NCBI GenBank assembly: GCA_025093555.1
Contig: JAIWNF010000020.1
Span: 62,001-126,000 of the forward strand
DNA length: 64,000 nucleotides
Direction of reading: 5' to 3'
From: Circinella umbellata
Taxonomy: Eukaryota > Mucoromycota > Mucoromycetes > Mucorales > Lichtheimiaceae
Part shown: piece by piece, positions 14,099 through 26,746 of the stretch
Layout of the letters: each line of letters begins with the position of its first letter
Position numbering within the stretch: position 1 is the first letter of the stretch
The notes under the pieces: generated by a model
Databases searched by the model: none
Told to the model about the DNA's origin: nothing
What the model saw: only the letters and a program-made list of their open reading frames with translations
Translations under genes and position numbers: made by a program

Positions 14099-17000
14099 AG
14101 AATGAGTAAAAAAGTATTATGATAAGATTATCTCGTCGAACCCAAATATTTACCACAACTTCGGATTTTTTTAACCACATGAAAATACCCATGGCTCTAG
14201 CATCTTTCCAAAGTAATTTTCCACCACATAATCGAAGACATCGTTCAAGTAATAAATCCTAATAAAAAAAATTATTATTATTACGTGTGAGAGGATTATT
14301 TCCCGGGGAGGAAGAGAGTAAACATCAAATTTACTCCACTTCACTCCACAATGTATATCCTCCTTCTATGTACGTACTTGTGATTGACTATGTAATGCCC
14401 ATATAGTATCTCGAGGTGCAAGTTCTTTTGATTGTTCTTCAAGAGCAAGTGCTTTATTCAAATGAAAAAAGTTCTCTACTAGTGCAGTAAATCGTGCACC
14501 ATTTTCATCTAAAGATTCTCTTTGTATTGAAATCTTTACAATATAACAAAAAAATAGATCAACAACTTTTTTTCCTCCTTAACCACTTGATTTTTTTTTA
14601 TTTTGTTTCCATAGTCATCTTCACTCCACATTTATGCAAATACGCACTCCTAAATACCCAAAAATTATATAAAAAATCGAGTTACCTCAACAAATGTATC
14701 AATCATGGCTAATAAATGAATTTTTTCTCCATGAGATAACCCGGGTAATTGTCGTCGCTCTAATTGTTCAATAAGAAAAGTAGTTTCTTGTCTTGTTAAA
14801 GGTCGTGTTTCATCTGTATCATCTATTCCTAATAAAATGGCCGTATCTTCTTTTTCTTCATCTGAATCTTCAAATAATGAACTATAATGTTGTTCTTTTC
14901 CTTTTTTTTTATTCGATCCATCCTAAATATACATATACTTATATATCAACAAAATAGTCTTTTCGTTTTTGTATCTTTTTTTTTTTGGTATATATATATA
15001 TATATATAAATCATATTTACCGATTCTTCATTTTGAAGTTTTAATATAGTTGAAATACAAAGTTGAGGTACTTGATCCACTTTGATATCTACTTCATCAA
15101 TAATATGTCGTAAAAATCGATAAATGGATAATAATACAGCATTGATTAAATCAATTTTACCTAAAGCAAATGAAAAAAACAGTTTTAGTTTTCATTATCC
15201 ATACCAAAAAAGTATATTAAAAAGCTTACCCCACATTAAATAATGAATTAATAAATTAGGATGATAAAAAGGTAATGGACCATTTAATTCATAGGATTCA
15301 TCATAAATATTGGACATGGGTTCAAATTCAGGATCAAAAGGTGGCTCTATTTTTATATATAAGTCAAGTTAGTGATTTAAATCTATCACACTTTATTAAA
15401 AGGAGGAAGATTATACATACGTTCTTGAATACGATCTTCTCTTGTTAACCATTTAATATAACATCTTAATTGATTACCAGCAGCAACAGATAATACACCA
15501 TAATCAAGCCATGCTATTCCAGTAATATCATCAGGGCTAATTAAAAAAAAAAACAGTTGAGTTCCCCCATACTTTTCTATATTGAGTAAGATTGATCATA
15601 ATTCCTTACGTATCAACATCAAAAGTAACATAATTAATCCATTTATCTAAATCATCAGATACATCGGTAGCACGTCTTTCACCATAGACACTTATTTTTC
15701 GAGAAAATGCAATAGCTAAAATAAATTGTCCATCTGATGAAATATTCCATGCAATATCAATGATAGGTTCCCTATATACATAAAAAATAAAATGTCAGCC
15801 CCTCATCATTTATAATGATTGTTTTAATACATTACCGGAGATTTAACTGTATTTGTAAAATAGGTGGAACATCAGTCCGAATTTCAGACCATAATGAAAG
15901 TATAGGGTCATTTTCCAATCTTGACACTATAAAATATTTTATTAGAAATCAACCCCTTCTTTTTCATCTCTCTCTCTCTCTCTCTCTTTATTTTAAAATT
16001 ACCAATAGCCATGACATTGGCTGTATATTTAATGTGTTGAATATCTTGTAATTCCGTTTGAATAATAAATGTTTCTTGCCATTCAAAACCTCCTTGTTCC
16101 GTTTCAAATAATTTATAACATAAAATATCTTGATCTATCACCACAGTTAAATCAACAGCGGATATTCTTGTTGATTTTAAAAGTGGATCATCATTACTAT
16201 TATATTTTAATGATTCTAATAAAGTAGATGTTGTACTTGTTCCAAAACATCCATTTAATTCAATCACAGTCGGTTCTTTTTTCCATTGTGAATCAAAAGA
16301 TTGTGATTGACAAAATGTCACTTTTTGTAATTCTTTGGATAGATCGTTCTTTAAATAATGTAATTTCCATATAAATGATTGTTTCCCACTTGTAGATATA
16401 CCGACTAGTAAATACGTTGTTTCTGTCCTTGTGGACGTATCACGATCATTTTCTGGAGTGGTCGTCGTCGTCGTTGTACTAGGTATTTTACAGAAATAAA
16501 GATAAGAAAGGGGTAGGGTTGCATCATATGATTCACATTGGATTTGATGATGTATATGATAACCTGGATCATCTAAAATATAAATAATGACTTGATGTCC
16601 ATCATAGATAGCAATATGTCTATCTAAGAAAAAATAAAAATAAAATAACGACCTCAATTTTTTGTTCAGTATATCCATTACTTTTTTTTTTTTTAGAACA
16701 TTGGTTTCTTAGTTACCTTGACCCACAGTGGTTGCAAGTAATTTCGATGAATCAATACGTATTGAACTAGTTAAACGTAATTGTGTTGTAGGTCGCCATC
16801 GTGTCTATTTTATATATAATATATAATTTTATATTACTTCTCCTTCCCTTTCATTAAAAAAAAAAGAATTGGGTCTCCCCTCTTTACCTCTCTAAATCCA
16901 TATTTCCAAACATTGATTTCTCCATCAATACCAATAGTACATAATCTATTATTAGCTACTTGATGAATCGTTCGAATGGTATGTCGATGACCAAGCCAAC

Positions 17001-19189
17001 TATATTTTACATAAAGTCTAGGTGCAAATACTGTAGAATCTAAAAAATCAACAAGATTTAATCCATAACATCTTAATTGACCTCTTTTATTTCTCGCTAC
17101 TAATGAAAGTTCTGCTGGTTTGATACTTGCTATAAAAAATTATAATTAGTATTATTATTATTACGTATTATTATTTTGGATATTAAAAACAAGAAGAAGA
17201 AAGAAAAAGAAAAAGAAGAAGGATTATATACGTTACAAGAGGATTGAACATGAGCATAATCATGAAGAACATGAACTGCATTAAGAAAATAAGGTATATC
17301 ATCTGTATTCACAGCTTGTGCTACACGAAGAACAACAAACACTCTTGGTACTCGACGTGGTAATACATTTAAATGCTAAATATTATATAAAAGTAAATAA
17401 ATAAATCCATCTTTTTCTCTAAAAATAACTATTTTTCTTTTTTTTACCTGTACACCCCAAAATGTAAGTGATCCATCGGCTTGAATTCGAAATAATAAAT
17501 CAGGTGTATCACGAATTAAATCTCTCATTTTTTCTAATGCATGATCTAATTTATCATGTCTTGAATGACATCGCAGTTGAGCATATAAAGAACTTTTTAA
17601 TTCATCACAACTAATATAATGAATAGGTGCAAAATCATCATCTTCTTCTTCTTCATTTTTTTTGTGAAGCGTGTGACATGAATGTATATTTTCGGTTGAA
17701 GAAGATGTTTCTTCAGTAACAAGGGATTGATTTGAATCAATGACGGCACTCATATGTAGATATTGTGGTTTTTCTGAATCAATAGGTCTCCAAAATCGAC
17801 CAATACCATCTCTTGCCATAGTAAATAATGTACATGCTGGAGCACTAAAATAATAATAATAATAATAATGGAGAGAGTTGTTAAAGAGAGAGAGAGAATG
17901 ATCCATCCATTTCAATATATGAAAAATATTTCATTTTTATACCCATGAGGACCTAATAATCGTCGCCAAACGATATGAGTTACATATTGAGGATGTGAAA
18001 GATAAAAAAATTGATAATCTAATTCTGTTGTTGTTGTCGACTCTAATTTTTAAATAAATAAAATTTCAATATATAAAAATACATTACGTTGTTATGTTTG
18101 TTTCAAACCAACCTTTATCCATTGTATTATACCATAATGTAACAAGTCGATCACCCTTTTATAAAACACAAGTTTAAATAAGCTCATTCTTCTTATTCTT
18201 TTTTTGGTTAATGAAAATGAGTATATTTACCGAACCAACAGTGGCAAAAATTAAAGAATTAGGTTCAAATTTAGCTATAATCACCTTGGTTGCTGGTCTA
18301 AATTATTGTTTATTTTTAATAAGTATATATAATTCTATATCCTTTCCCACCAACCCCTTAACTCTTTTCTCATTCTAAACAAGCAAAAAAAAAAAAAAAG
18401 AAAGAAGGTTACCTTATTTGCCATAATTTTTTCCAAGTTTCTTGTTTATTATTTATAAATAACCAAACTGAAATTTCTTTTCCTGCAACTAAAAGATGAC
18501 CTAAAAAATAATAATCGAATGTCAATTCTTTTTTCTTTTTTTGATCGTAGAATTATAGGATTATTACCCTCTTTTCCCCAATCAAGACAATTGACACTTG
18601 ATCCTGCATCGATTACTTTATCTAAAATCCATTGATGCTATTATATGAAAAAAAAAAACATTTAATTATATATATTTATATATATCTATCTATCAAACTA
18701 AAAAGAGAGAGCTTACATTTGATTTTTTATCCGAATATTGAAATACACCTATTTGATCCCCAAATGAAAAGGCAAGCTATTTTGTGTGATACGCGCGTTT
18801 TAGTTCTTACGTTATATATATTTATATATATTATTAATGTAGAGAGAAAAACTTACACGACCTGTTCTTGGACATCCAGCAACAGCTGTTACTAATAGTT
18901 CATTGGAATGACTTTTTTCATTAACAAGAGTCGTTGAAGAAATGATTTGAATAAGTTTGGCTGGATCGGCATAAATGACCACTTTTGACCCAGTTGCATA
19001 TATCTAATTCATTTGGGGAGCGGTTGGTCAATTTATTTTTTCTCTCTCCATTTTTATTTTTTTAAATAATAGTAATAATAATAATAATAATATTATACGA
19101 ACAATATAACGAATGGATTTCCAAACAAAAGCTTCAATAGCATGAGGTTGTGGATTGACTTGACCAGGACATATACTTTCCAGGTACAT
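8762..19189 (-). CDS. RAV1: RAV1/DMXL-family WD40 protein (RAVE/rabconnectin-3 subunit)
   Basis: Very long multi-exon gene. Rav1 (yeast) and DMXL1/2 (animals) are the scaffold of the RAVE/rabconnectin complex, which promotes assembly of V1 with Vo of the V-ATPase. The start at 19189 gives MYLESICPGQVNPQPHAIEA, the N-terminus that precedes the first WD40 propeller. The Rav1 C-terminal domain is plain at about 13.4-14.2 kb (LRKKGLLQSLWRTAHGHKEQ, FSQPRWRTAASKNAFVLLGR, ILKNLKDYQLAIAICRVYEGD). The C-terminal WD repeats run from about 10.3 kb (ATCSEAHPYF) to a final GVTQIQVNEDSIYTSGPAGL before TAA at 8762. This DMXL-type C-terminal propeller means the protein is longer than yeast Rav1. An acidic insert with repeated AIDLFAEEED/VDLFAND motifs lies at about 12.8-13.0 kb. 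Introns are short (about 50-120 bp) and numerous, so I give outer limits only. OXR1 lies immediately upstream on the same strand. Confidence 0.93.
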
Positions 19190-19583
19190 TTGACACAAAT
19201 ATATATAGGGGGAGGGTGGAGAGTGAAAAAGGGAAATAAATATTTCTTAGAGTTTTGAGAAATAACTGCGAGAGAGAGAGAGAAGAAGAGGGGCGGTCAA
19301 TGAAAAAATAAAGAGAAAAAGAAACCCATATATTTTTCCTGCATAATATAAACACGTGTTTTAATCATTCAAAACTTCTGCATGTATGAACGTTCAAAAT
19401 GTTATTACTACTACATACAAAGAAAAAGAGAATTGATTTTTTTTGTTTGTTTTTCATAATAAAAGTATATATATATATATAAAAATAGAGAGAGATAAAA
19501 TAAGATATATATAGAATGTATAATGTATAATGTATAGAATATATAGAATATAGAATAGGATATGTTTGTTTATATATAATCAT
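19190..19583. promoter_or_regulatory. Short OXR1-RAV1 intergenic region
   Basis: 394 bp between the OXR1 stop and the RAV1 start on the same strand. It must hold the OXR1 3' end and the RAV1 promoter. It contains GA/CT-rich and TA-rich tracts but no core element I would assign. Confidence 0.5.
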
Positions 19584-21388
19584 TTAACCACATGGTATTG
19601 TAAAAATTTCAAGTTCCATACAAGCAAATTCAGGTTTTCTTGATAAACATTCATTATCAAAAGTTGGACAGGGTTCACTATGTCCATGTTCAAGATCTGA
19701 ATTTATCCATAATCCAAATTTACCATCCCTAATAAAATAGATCAATTCCTTTAGTATATATATATATATATATAAAGAAGGACAAGAAGAAGAAAGAGAA
19801 CTTACCCTCCACCAATAGCAATGAATTCTGTTTCTGAAAGAATCATATATTCATTCTTTCCTGTCCATGGAAATACTTGAATATTACCACTTTTTGCACA
19901 ATATTTCCAAAGAAAACTAATATATAAACGTAATGTAAGAATAAACTCAAGTGATAATGTATCATTCTACGTATATTTATTTACCATTCACCCGTTCCAT
20001 AATAAGAAGCATTATTTGATTTAAATGGTTCATTTAAAAATGCACCGAATATCTATACATAATAAAAATTATAGTTCAATTTCCACAATATTAACAGAGT
20101 TATAAACCAGATATAAACAGAGCCACTTACAGAATCATCAGCATCTTTAATAGCTAAAATACAAGGTCCACGATAAGGTCTACATTGTCTATAAAGTGTA
20201 GTTAAACTTGCACCATGTTGATCTAAACTATATAATAAAGACCATTTCATAGCTAATCGATGACGTCTTGGAAGATAAGATCGTAACTACATAAAAATTT
20301 AAAATAGGTAAGTTTTTTTTTTATTCTTTCTTATTTTTACTCTATAGATTTATTACCTTTTCACTAATAATTTCATTTAAAACAGGTTCTGTATCTTCTT
20401 TACGATTGATCAATTGAGGAGGATCCATATTATCTAAAAATCCAATCAAATTTTGTTGTTTCTTTCTTTTTTCTTCTTCGTATTGTTTAATTTGTGTAGC
20501 GGCTGAAACAAGTGCGTCTACGGCGGCTGATGTTGTTGTTGTTGTTGTATTATTATTATTACAATTACAATTACAAGAAGTAGTATTATTATAAAGTAAA
20601 GAAGAAGATAAAGTAGTAAAAGAATGATTATTTGTGAAATCTTTCTTTTTTTTTCTTGTTCTCTTTTTACCGGTACAAGTTTCGGAACAAATACTACTAT
20701 TCATTGTATCATTGGATAATAAAGATAAAGTCGAACTTATACTATCATTATCATTCTCATCCTCATTCTCTTTATCATTATTCCATTCAATAATAGAAAC
20801 GCGAATAGACGATTCTTTTACTTCTTTTTCTTTTTCTTCTTGTTCTTGTTGTTGTTGTTCATTAAAATGACTATTATTAGTAGTAGTATCATTATTATTA
20901 TTATTATTTTGTAATGACGATGGTGTTGAAATGACAGAATTATTTTTTGTTATTGAAGTAGTAGAATGTGATTTATGTGCAAGTGGTGGACGTCGGCGTT
21001 GTTTATGATGTTTATTATTAGTATTATTATTATTATTTGAAGGAGTATTAGATGATGATGTGCCGAGACCTTTTTGTATGACAAAAGAAGAAAAAAAAAC
21101 AAACAAATATTAGTTTCCATAATTTTCACACACTAAAAAAAACATAACACTAAAAATATTTTTACCAAGTAATTTTGTAACAAAACGAGTAATAGGAGAA
21201 GGTTTATCTGCATAACTTTCTTCATCTGTCATTGAACGATAAAGAGGGATATAAAATTCATTTTTATGATATTGATTATTCTTATTATTTGTTGATGCTG
21301 ATGATGTATTCGTAGTGGCAGTCGTAGTAGTCGTTGTTGTTGTTATAGTAGGTATAGGAGACCATGATAAATGCTGTTGTTTTGTCAT
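19584..21388 (-). CDS. OXR1: OXR1-type TLDc-domain protein
   Basis: OXR1/TLDc proteins protect against oxidative stress; in yeast Oxr1 binds the V-ATPase and promotes its disassembly. The N-terminal part (exon 1 at 21166-21388, exon 2 at 20357-21069) is low-complexity, with Thr, Asn, Gln and Ser runs and a charged segment. The TLDc domain starts near the end of exon 2 (EPVLNEIISEK) and continues through exon 3 at 20131-20286 (LAMKWSLLYSLDQHGASLTT, YRGPCILAIKDADDS). It ends with the signature SETEFIAIGGGDGKFGLW, the SEPCPTFDNECLS motif and a terminal IFTIPCG before TAA. Splice sites are canonical, for example CTTG|GTAAAA to AAAAAG|GTCTCG. The start at MTKQQHLSW (21388) is the first ATG. It lies 394 bp upstream of RAV1 on the same strand. 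Confidence 0.92.
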
Positions 21389-22407
21389 TTATAGACTTTT
21401 GTTATGATGATATGCTATGGATGCTATGCTATGGTTATATGCTATGGTTATATGCTATGGTAATATGAGATGATAGAATGAAATGATAATAAAAGTGTGT
21501 GGGTGGGTGGGTATAATAAAAATAATAATAAAAAATTGGGTATGGAAAAATGTAAAAGAAAAAGAGAAAGAAAGAGAAATAAATTCACTTTTTTTAGTAT
21601 ATAAATGGATTTCCTCCTCCCCCCCCTCGTTTTTCTTTCTTCTTCTTATCTCCCCCCTAAAAGCATTTATGCCTTTTTCACACTCCATCCTCTCCCCCCC
21701 CCCCAAATAAAAAAAACATTCACTTCCTCCTCTTTTTTTTTTTCTGTAACAAAATAAAAAAAAAGACGTTACGTTATAATAATAATAAAATAAAAGGAGT
21801 CTTTTATTATATTATTACAACAAGTTCAAGTACAAGTCAAAAGTTTTGTGTCTATTTTTCCCATATTCGGTATAAATAGGACATGTGTCCTTTTACACAC
21901 ACACACACATTACTGGTTTCTTTTGTTTCAAAAAAAAAGTGGCCACAAATAATTAAAAAGGTTCTTTTTTGTTCTTTTCACATTAGAAAATCATAGATAG
22001 AGCACACACTTTATTGATGAAAAGGGTTTTAAAGAAGGGAATTATTGTTCTTTACTTTTTTTTTTTGTTTTTGAGTAGGTATATTATATAATAACTATCT
22101 CGGTTTCATGGATGAGATCAATTAATAGAAAAAAAAAGGGGGAGGTGGTTTATTTGAATGAATTGAATCCAAAGATTTGAAAAGGGAAAATAACCATTTT
22201 TGGGTATCCATCAAGTGTTTTTTTTTTATATGTCAAATATATTAAATAAAAGGTGTGGGGGGGGGAGAGAGAGAGAGGAAGAGGAAGAGGAGGAGGTACA
22301 CATTTTATATTTATTTACTTTTAATGCATATGCAAACTGACAGATTTATTATATTTCGGGAAAACGGAAGGAACAGTCCATGATGAAAAGTGAATGAGAG
22401 ATGGGCA
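21389..22407. other. OXR1 upstream region with homopolymer and CA/GA tracts
   Basis: No gene is seen. The sequence contains G9-type and C9-type runs, a CA repeat near 21895-21910 and a GA-rich tract near 22255-22290. These are typical of promoters in this window. Open frames here (for example 21455-21706) are low-complexity shadows. Confidence 0.5.
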
Positions 22408-22539
22408 TCAAGTGTCATTCCATTGATGTCGAAGATTTTTGGTTAATTTTTTTCTTTTCTTGAATAGATTGTTTAATTGTAATAACATGAATGAAAAAAG
22501 TAATCCAGTCAACCATAAAAATAAAGTACCCATATCCAT
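22408..22539 (-). CDS. Possible 43-residue single-span membrane peptide
   Basis: A minus-strand frame MDMGTLFLWLTGLLFSFML... ends with TGA at 22408. Residues 4-21 form one hydrophobic, uncharged segment long enough to cross a membrane. The tail is strongly basic (FKKRKKLTKNLRHQW), so by the positive-inside rule the C-terminus would face the cytosol or matrix. Its codons look ordinary, in contrast to the homopolymer-rich sequence on both sides. It lies between OXR1 and the valyl-tRNA synthetase gene on the same strand. I do not recognise a family; small respiratory-chain, TOM or ER translocon subunits have this architecture, but none matches from memory. It could be chance. Confidence 0.4.
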   Translation of the reverse strand: MDMGTLFLWLTGLLFSFMLLQLNNLFKKRKKLTKNLRHQWNDT

Positions 22540-22814
22540 GGCATGAAAATATATGAGTATTAAAAAAGATCCGCGGATTTATAACGGTTCCCCAAGCCTC
22601 CCCCCGCGTCAAAAAAGAACAAAGAGAAAAAAAAAAAGAGAGGGAAAGAAAAGGGGAGAGGCGAAAAATATATTTTCTCTTTCTCTTCATCGCCTTCCCC
22701 CCCCCCTTTTCTTTTATTTCCATACCCCCTCAAAAAGACGCGTTTCCATTGAACCAATCATTTTCATTCCATGAATAATAAAAAGAGAAAGAGAGAGAAA
22801 TTTATTTTTTGTTT
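22540..22814. other. Short intergenic, 3' of valyl-tRNA synthetase
   Basis: 275 bp with A-, C- and GA-rich tracts; it holds the synthetase 3' end and possibly the promoter of the small membrane peptide. Confidence 0.45.
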
Positions 22815-25800
22815 TTAAGCCTTAAGATGAACTGTAACTTTATCTTTCAAACCTAATGCAGACTTGAATTCTTCCTCCTTGGGTTGTTCTTGATCTTTTT
22901 CAAGAAGAGTTAATTCTTTAATACCTTTACATAAAGTATTCATACCCAATTGTTGTTCTTGAAGTAATTTCAATAAAGTATCATCATTGTGGGTTTGAAT
23001 ATAAACAATACCATCCTTCTTAATATTCGATTCAGCAGCCAAACTACGAACGGTTTTAATGACTTCAAATACATCATCAAATTGTTTTTGTGCTTCAATA
23101 AAATTGTATTCTTCTTTTTCAACAGGATAAGATGCTTTCACAATGGATTCCACCTTGTCATTAGCACGTCGATTCAATCGTTGATACAATTCTTCAGTAA
23201 CAAATGGCATAAATGGATGCATTAATTTCAATCCACCTTCTAAACATGTATATAATGTATCTTGAGCAGCACGTTTTTGCTTTGCCATGGATTCATCAGT
23301 AGAATCACAAATAGGTTTAATGATTTCCTAAATAGAGATATGCATAAGTTATTTTCTCTCTTTCTTTTTTTTTTTTGACCGATTGAGATCTATATAGACT
23401 TACAATATAAACATCACATAATTCATATAACCAGAATTGATGAACAGCTGAAGTAGCAGCCATAAAGTTACGTTCAGCAAGTGCCTTATTAGTATCTCTT
23501 GCAGCAATATTCAATTTAGAGAGAATCCATTTATCAGCCAATGATTCATTACCAGTAGGCTATAATATATAATAATAGTAGGATTTAGTTTCAATGATGT
23601 CTTTAAGCCATTAACCTCCCCCCTCCTCTTTCAACCACTCTTTTTTTTTTACCTTGGCATCAGGATTAGGTTTGAAATCATCACCTAATTTCATCATTGC
23701 AAAACGAGTAGCGTTCCAAATCTTATTACAGAACTTACGATAGCCTTCGACACGTAAAATATCCAAATTGATATCACGACCACCCGTTGTATAAGCACAA
23801 AGGGCAAAACGTAAAGCATCGGTACCACATGCTGGAATACCTTTAGGATAATCGGCCTTTTGACCCAATTTGGCCTTTTCAATTTCACGAGGATCCAAAT
23901 TACCTTCCAATAATTTAGTATTCAATCCTTCTAAAGTAATACCTTCAATGACATCCACAGGATCAATGACATTACCCAATGATTTGGACATTTTACGACC
24001 GTGTGCATCACGAATCATGGCGTGACAAAATACTTCAGAGAAGGGTACACGACCTGTTAATTTGATACCCAACATGACCATACGAGCTACCCAGAAGAAT
24101 AAAATATCCCAACCCGTTTCTAAAAGAGATGCAGGATAAAATTTTTCATAATCATCGGTCTAATCATAAAAGGAACGTGAGTCAGTAAGACTTTTTTTTT
24201 TGGAGGAACAGAAAAAAGGAAAGACAATTTTTTTTCTTTACCTTATCAGGCCAGCCCATAAGAGAGAAAGGCCACAAACCAGAAGAGAACCAAGTATCAA
24301 GAACATCAGGATCTTGTTCCAAAGTAAACTTTTTACCAGAAAATTTCTTTTCAGCTTGTAATTGAGCCGCTGCTTCATCTTGACCACTGACCCAACGATC
24401 ATTATCAGAATAATCAGTGGAATCTTCACCTTCGAATCGAACATAATAAGCAGGTACACGATGACCCCACCACAATTGACGTGAAATACACCAATCTTGA
24501 ATATTACCCATCCAACGGAACCAATCGGCTTCAGACACTTTAGGAGCAATCTTTAATTCACCATTCTTAACTACCTTAATTGCATCTTCTGCCATGGATT
24601 TACAATTGACCCACCATTGAGGTTTCATAATAGGTTCAATGATATCGCCCGATTTAGAACAGATAGGAACTGTCATGGGATTCTCCTTGACACCCACAAA
24701 CAATCCTTTTTCTTTCAAATCTTCGACAATCTTTTGGCGTACATGGAATCGAGCCATACCTTGATAAGGTCCGGCATTTTCATTATAGGTACCATCGTCA
24801 TTCATGATATTGATAAATTCCAAATTGTGACGTTTACCCACTTCATAATCATTAGGATCGTGAGCAGGTGTAATCTTGACAGCACCTGTACCGAATTCCA
24901 TATCCACAACAATAGCATCGGTCACAATAGGAATACGACGTTCAGGAATAAATGGATGCACAGCGAATTTACCATGTAAATGTTTATAACGAGGATCTTC
25001 AGGATGAACTGCAATGGCAGTATCACCCAACATGGTTTCAATACGTGTTGTAGCCACCACTAAACGTTCATCACTGTCTTGAATTTGATAAGCAAATTCA
25101 TTCAATACACCAAATTCGAATTTTTCATCAGCACCATAACCAGGAACATGCATTAAAGTACGACCGGCTAATTCCTTGTTATCCACTTCTAAATTGGATA
25201 ATGCAGTATTTAAACGAACACACCAATTAATAAGACGATTGGCACGATAAATAACACCTTCTTGATGTAAACGAACAAAGTTTTCACGAACGGCTTTAGA
25301 AAGTTTCTATTATTAAGGGGGTGTGTGTGTCAGTTTTTTGAATAATAACCATTTCCCCCCACCCCAAATGATCCCCTTCAATATATATATCTTAAAAACT
25401 TTACAGGATCCATGGTAAAAGCAGCTCTACTCCAATCATAAGAAGCACCAAGACGATAAAATTGTTCATGAATACGACCACCATATTTTTCTTTCCATTT
25501 CCAAACTTCTTCAATAAATGCTTCACGACCAAAATCATGACGTGTCTTTTTTTGTTCATTCCAAAGTTTCTTTTCAACGACAGATTGACATGAAATACCA
25601 GCGTGATCAGTACCTGGATTAAACAAGACCGTTTTACCCAACATACGGTTCCTAATAAAATAGACGAGTTAAGATGGATGATGAATAAACTCCCTTCCCC
25701 GCCTTTTTTTTAAAAGTTTTTTTACCATCGAACAAGAGTATCTTGAATAGCAACAGTTAAAGCATGACCAATATGAAGTGAACCAGTAACATTAGGTGGA

Positions 25801-26384
25801 GGGGCAGGAACAACGAAAAGACCTTCAGGTTTAATTTCACCCTCTTCTGTTAATTCAGGTTCAAAATAACCTTGTTTCATCCACCAATGATACCAAGCAG
25901 ATTCAACGGCACGTGGATCATAAGCACTGGCCATAGGTTCAGACATATCTATTCAATTGAACAACCCTTAATATTCACCTATATTTCTATATACATCCAC
26001 TTTTTTTCTCTAAGGGTAAGATAATGATTTTTACCTTTCTTTTCACCTTCAGGTGTTTTATTAACGAAAACAGGTTGTTCTACTTTAGCAGCCTTTTTCT
26101 TTTTCTTTTCACTTGGACCAGTTTCAGCTGCTTTCTTTTTATCAGCTTCTAACTAATTATTATATATAAAATGTGAATACATTGTGTTCATGTTCTCCAT
26201 GTTCTCAAAGTTTCATGACTAATTTTTTGAATACCTTGGCTTTCTTGGCTTCAAATTTAGCAAGTTTAGCACGACGTTTTTCTTCATTCTTTGCTTCATT
26301 TTTAGCTTTCTTTAAAGCAGCAGCGGCTTCAGCATCCGTAGAAGTAGGAGGAACAATATTCTCCTTTTTTTCTTCAGTTGACAT
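22815..26384 (-). CDS. VAS1: Valyl-tRNA synthetase, cytosolic type
   Basis: Class Ia aminoacyl-tRNA synthetase that charges tRNA-Val. The lysine/alanine-rich N-terminal extension ([13 protein letters not shown]..., [19 protein letters not shown]) is typical of eukaryotic cytosolic ValRS. The HIGH signature is in [13 protein letters not shown] (about 25.77 kb). The editing domain shows [20 protein letters not shown] and [19 protein letters not shown]. The tRNA/zinc-like region has [17 protein letters not shown] and [17 protein letters not shown], and KMSKS appears in [17 protein letters not shown] (about 23.97 kb). The anticodon-binding domain reaches [15 protein letters not shown]. The protein ends with [14 protein letters not shown] and TAA, just where the family's C-terminal coiled-coil arm would begin, so that arm appears to be absent. 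Exons are joined by short introns. An in-frame ATG 15 nt upstream (26399) is an alternative start. No mitochondrial presequence is evident. Confidence 0.96.
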
Positions 26385-26746
26385 TTTTTTTTTTTCCAAA
26401 ATTAAATCAAAAAAAGGTGTAAAAAAAAAAATTAAAAAAAAAAGCTGGGCTTATTTTTATAGGTTTTTTTTTTTAACTCCACACACAAAAGGGGGGGGTT
26501 ATTGTGTGGGTGTCAAAATAATAATGACAAAGGAAATGTCATATTTTCTCTTCAGTCGCGCACCCCCCCCCCAATTTGTACAAGCCACTTTTTTTGAACC
26601 TTTTTTTTGCCCATCCTCTGTCTCTTTTCCCCACCCCCCAACAAATTGTTAATCAGGTTCATGCAATTTTTCTCTCTCCTCCTCTCCCCGTGTTGAAAAA
26701 ATTGACAACACTTTTTTAAGTTTTTTTTTACTCCATCCTAGAAAAA
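26385..26746. promoter_or_regulatory. Divergent promoter shared by VAS1 and WDR6
   Basis: Only 362 bp separate the two start codons, which face away from each other. The interval has long A/T, C and G runs and no obvious TATA box. Both neighbours are housekeeping genes acting on tRNA or translation, so a bidirectional promoter is plausible. Confidence 0.6.

Noticed and set aside
24617..24979. 120-codon plus-strand frame within valyl-tRNA synthetase
   Set aside because: Antisense to the conserved editing domain; His/Phe-rich composition is typical of antisense reading.
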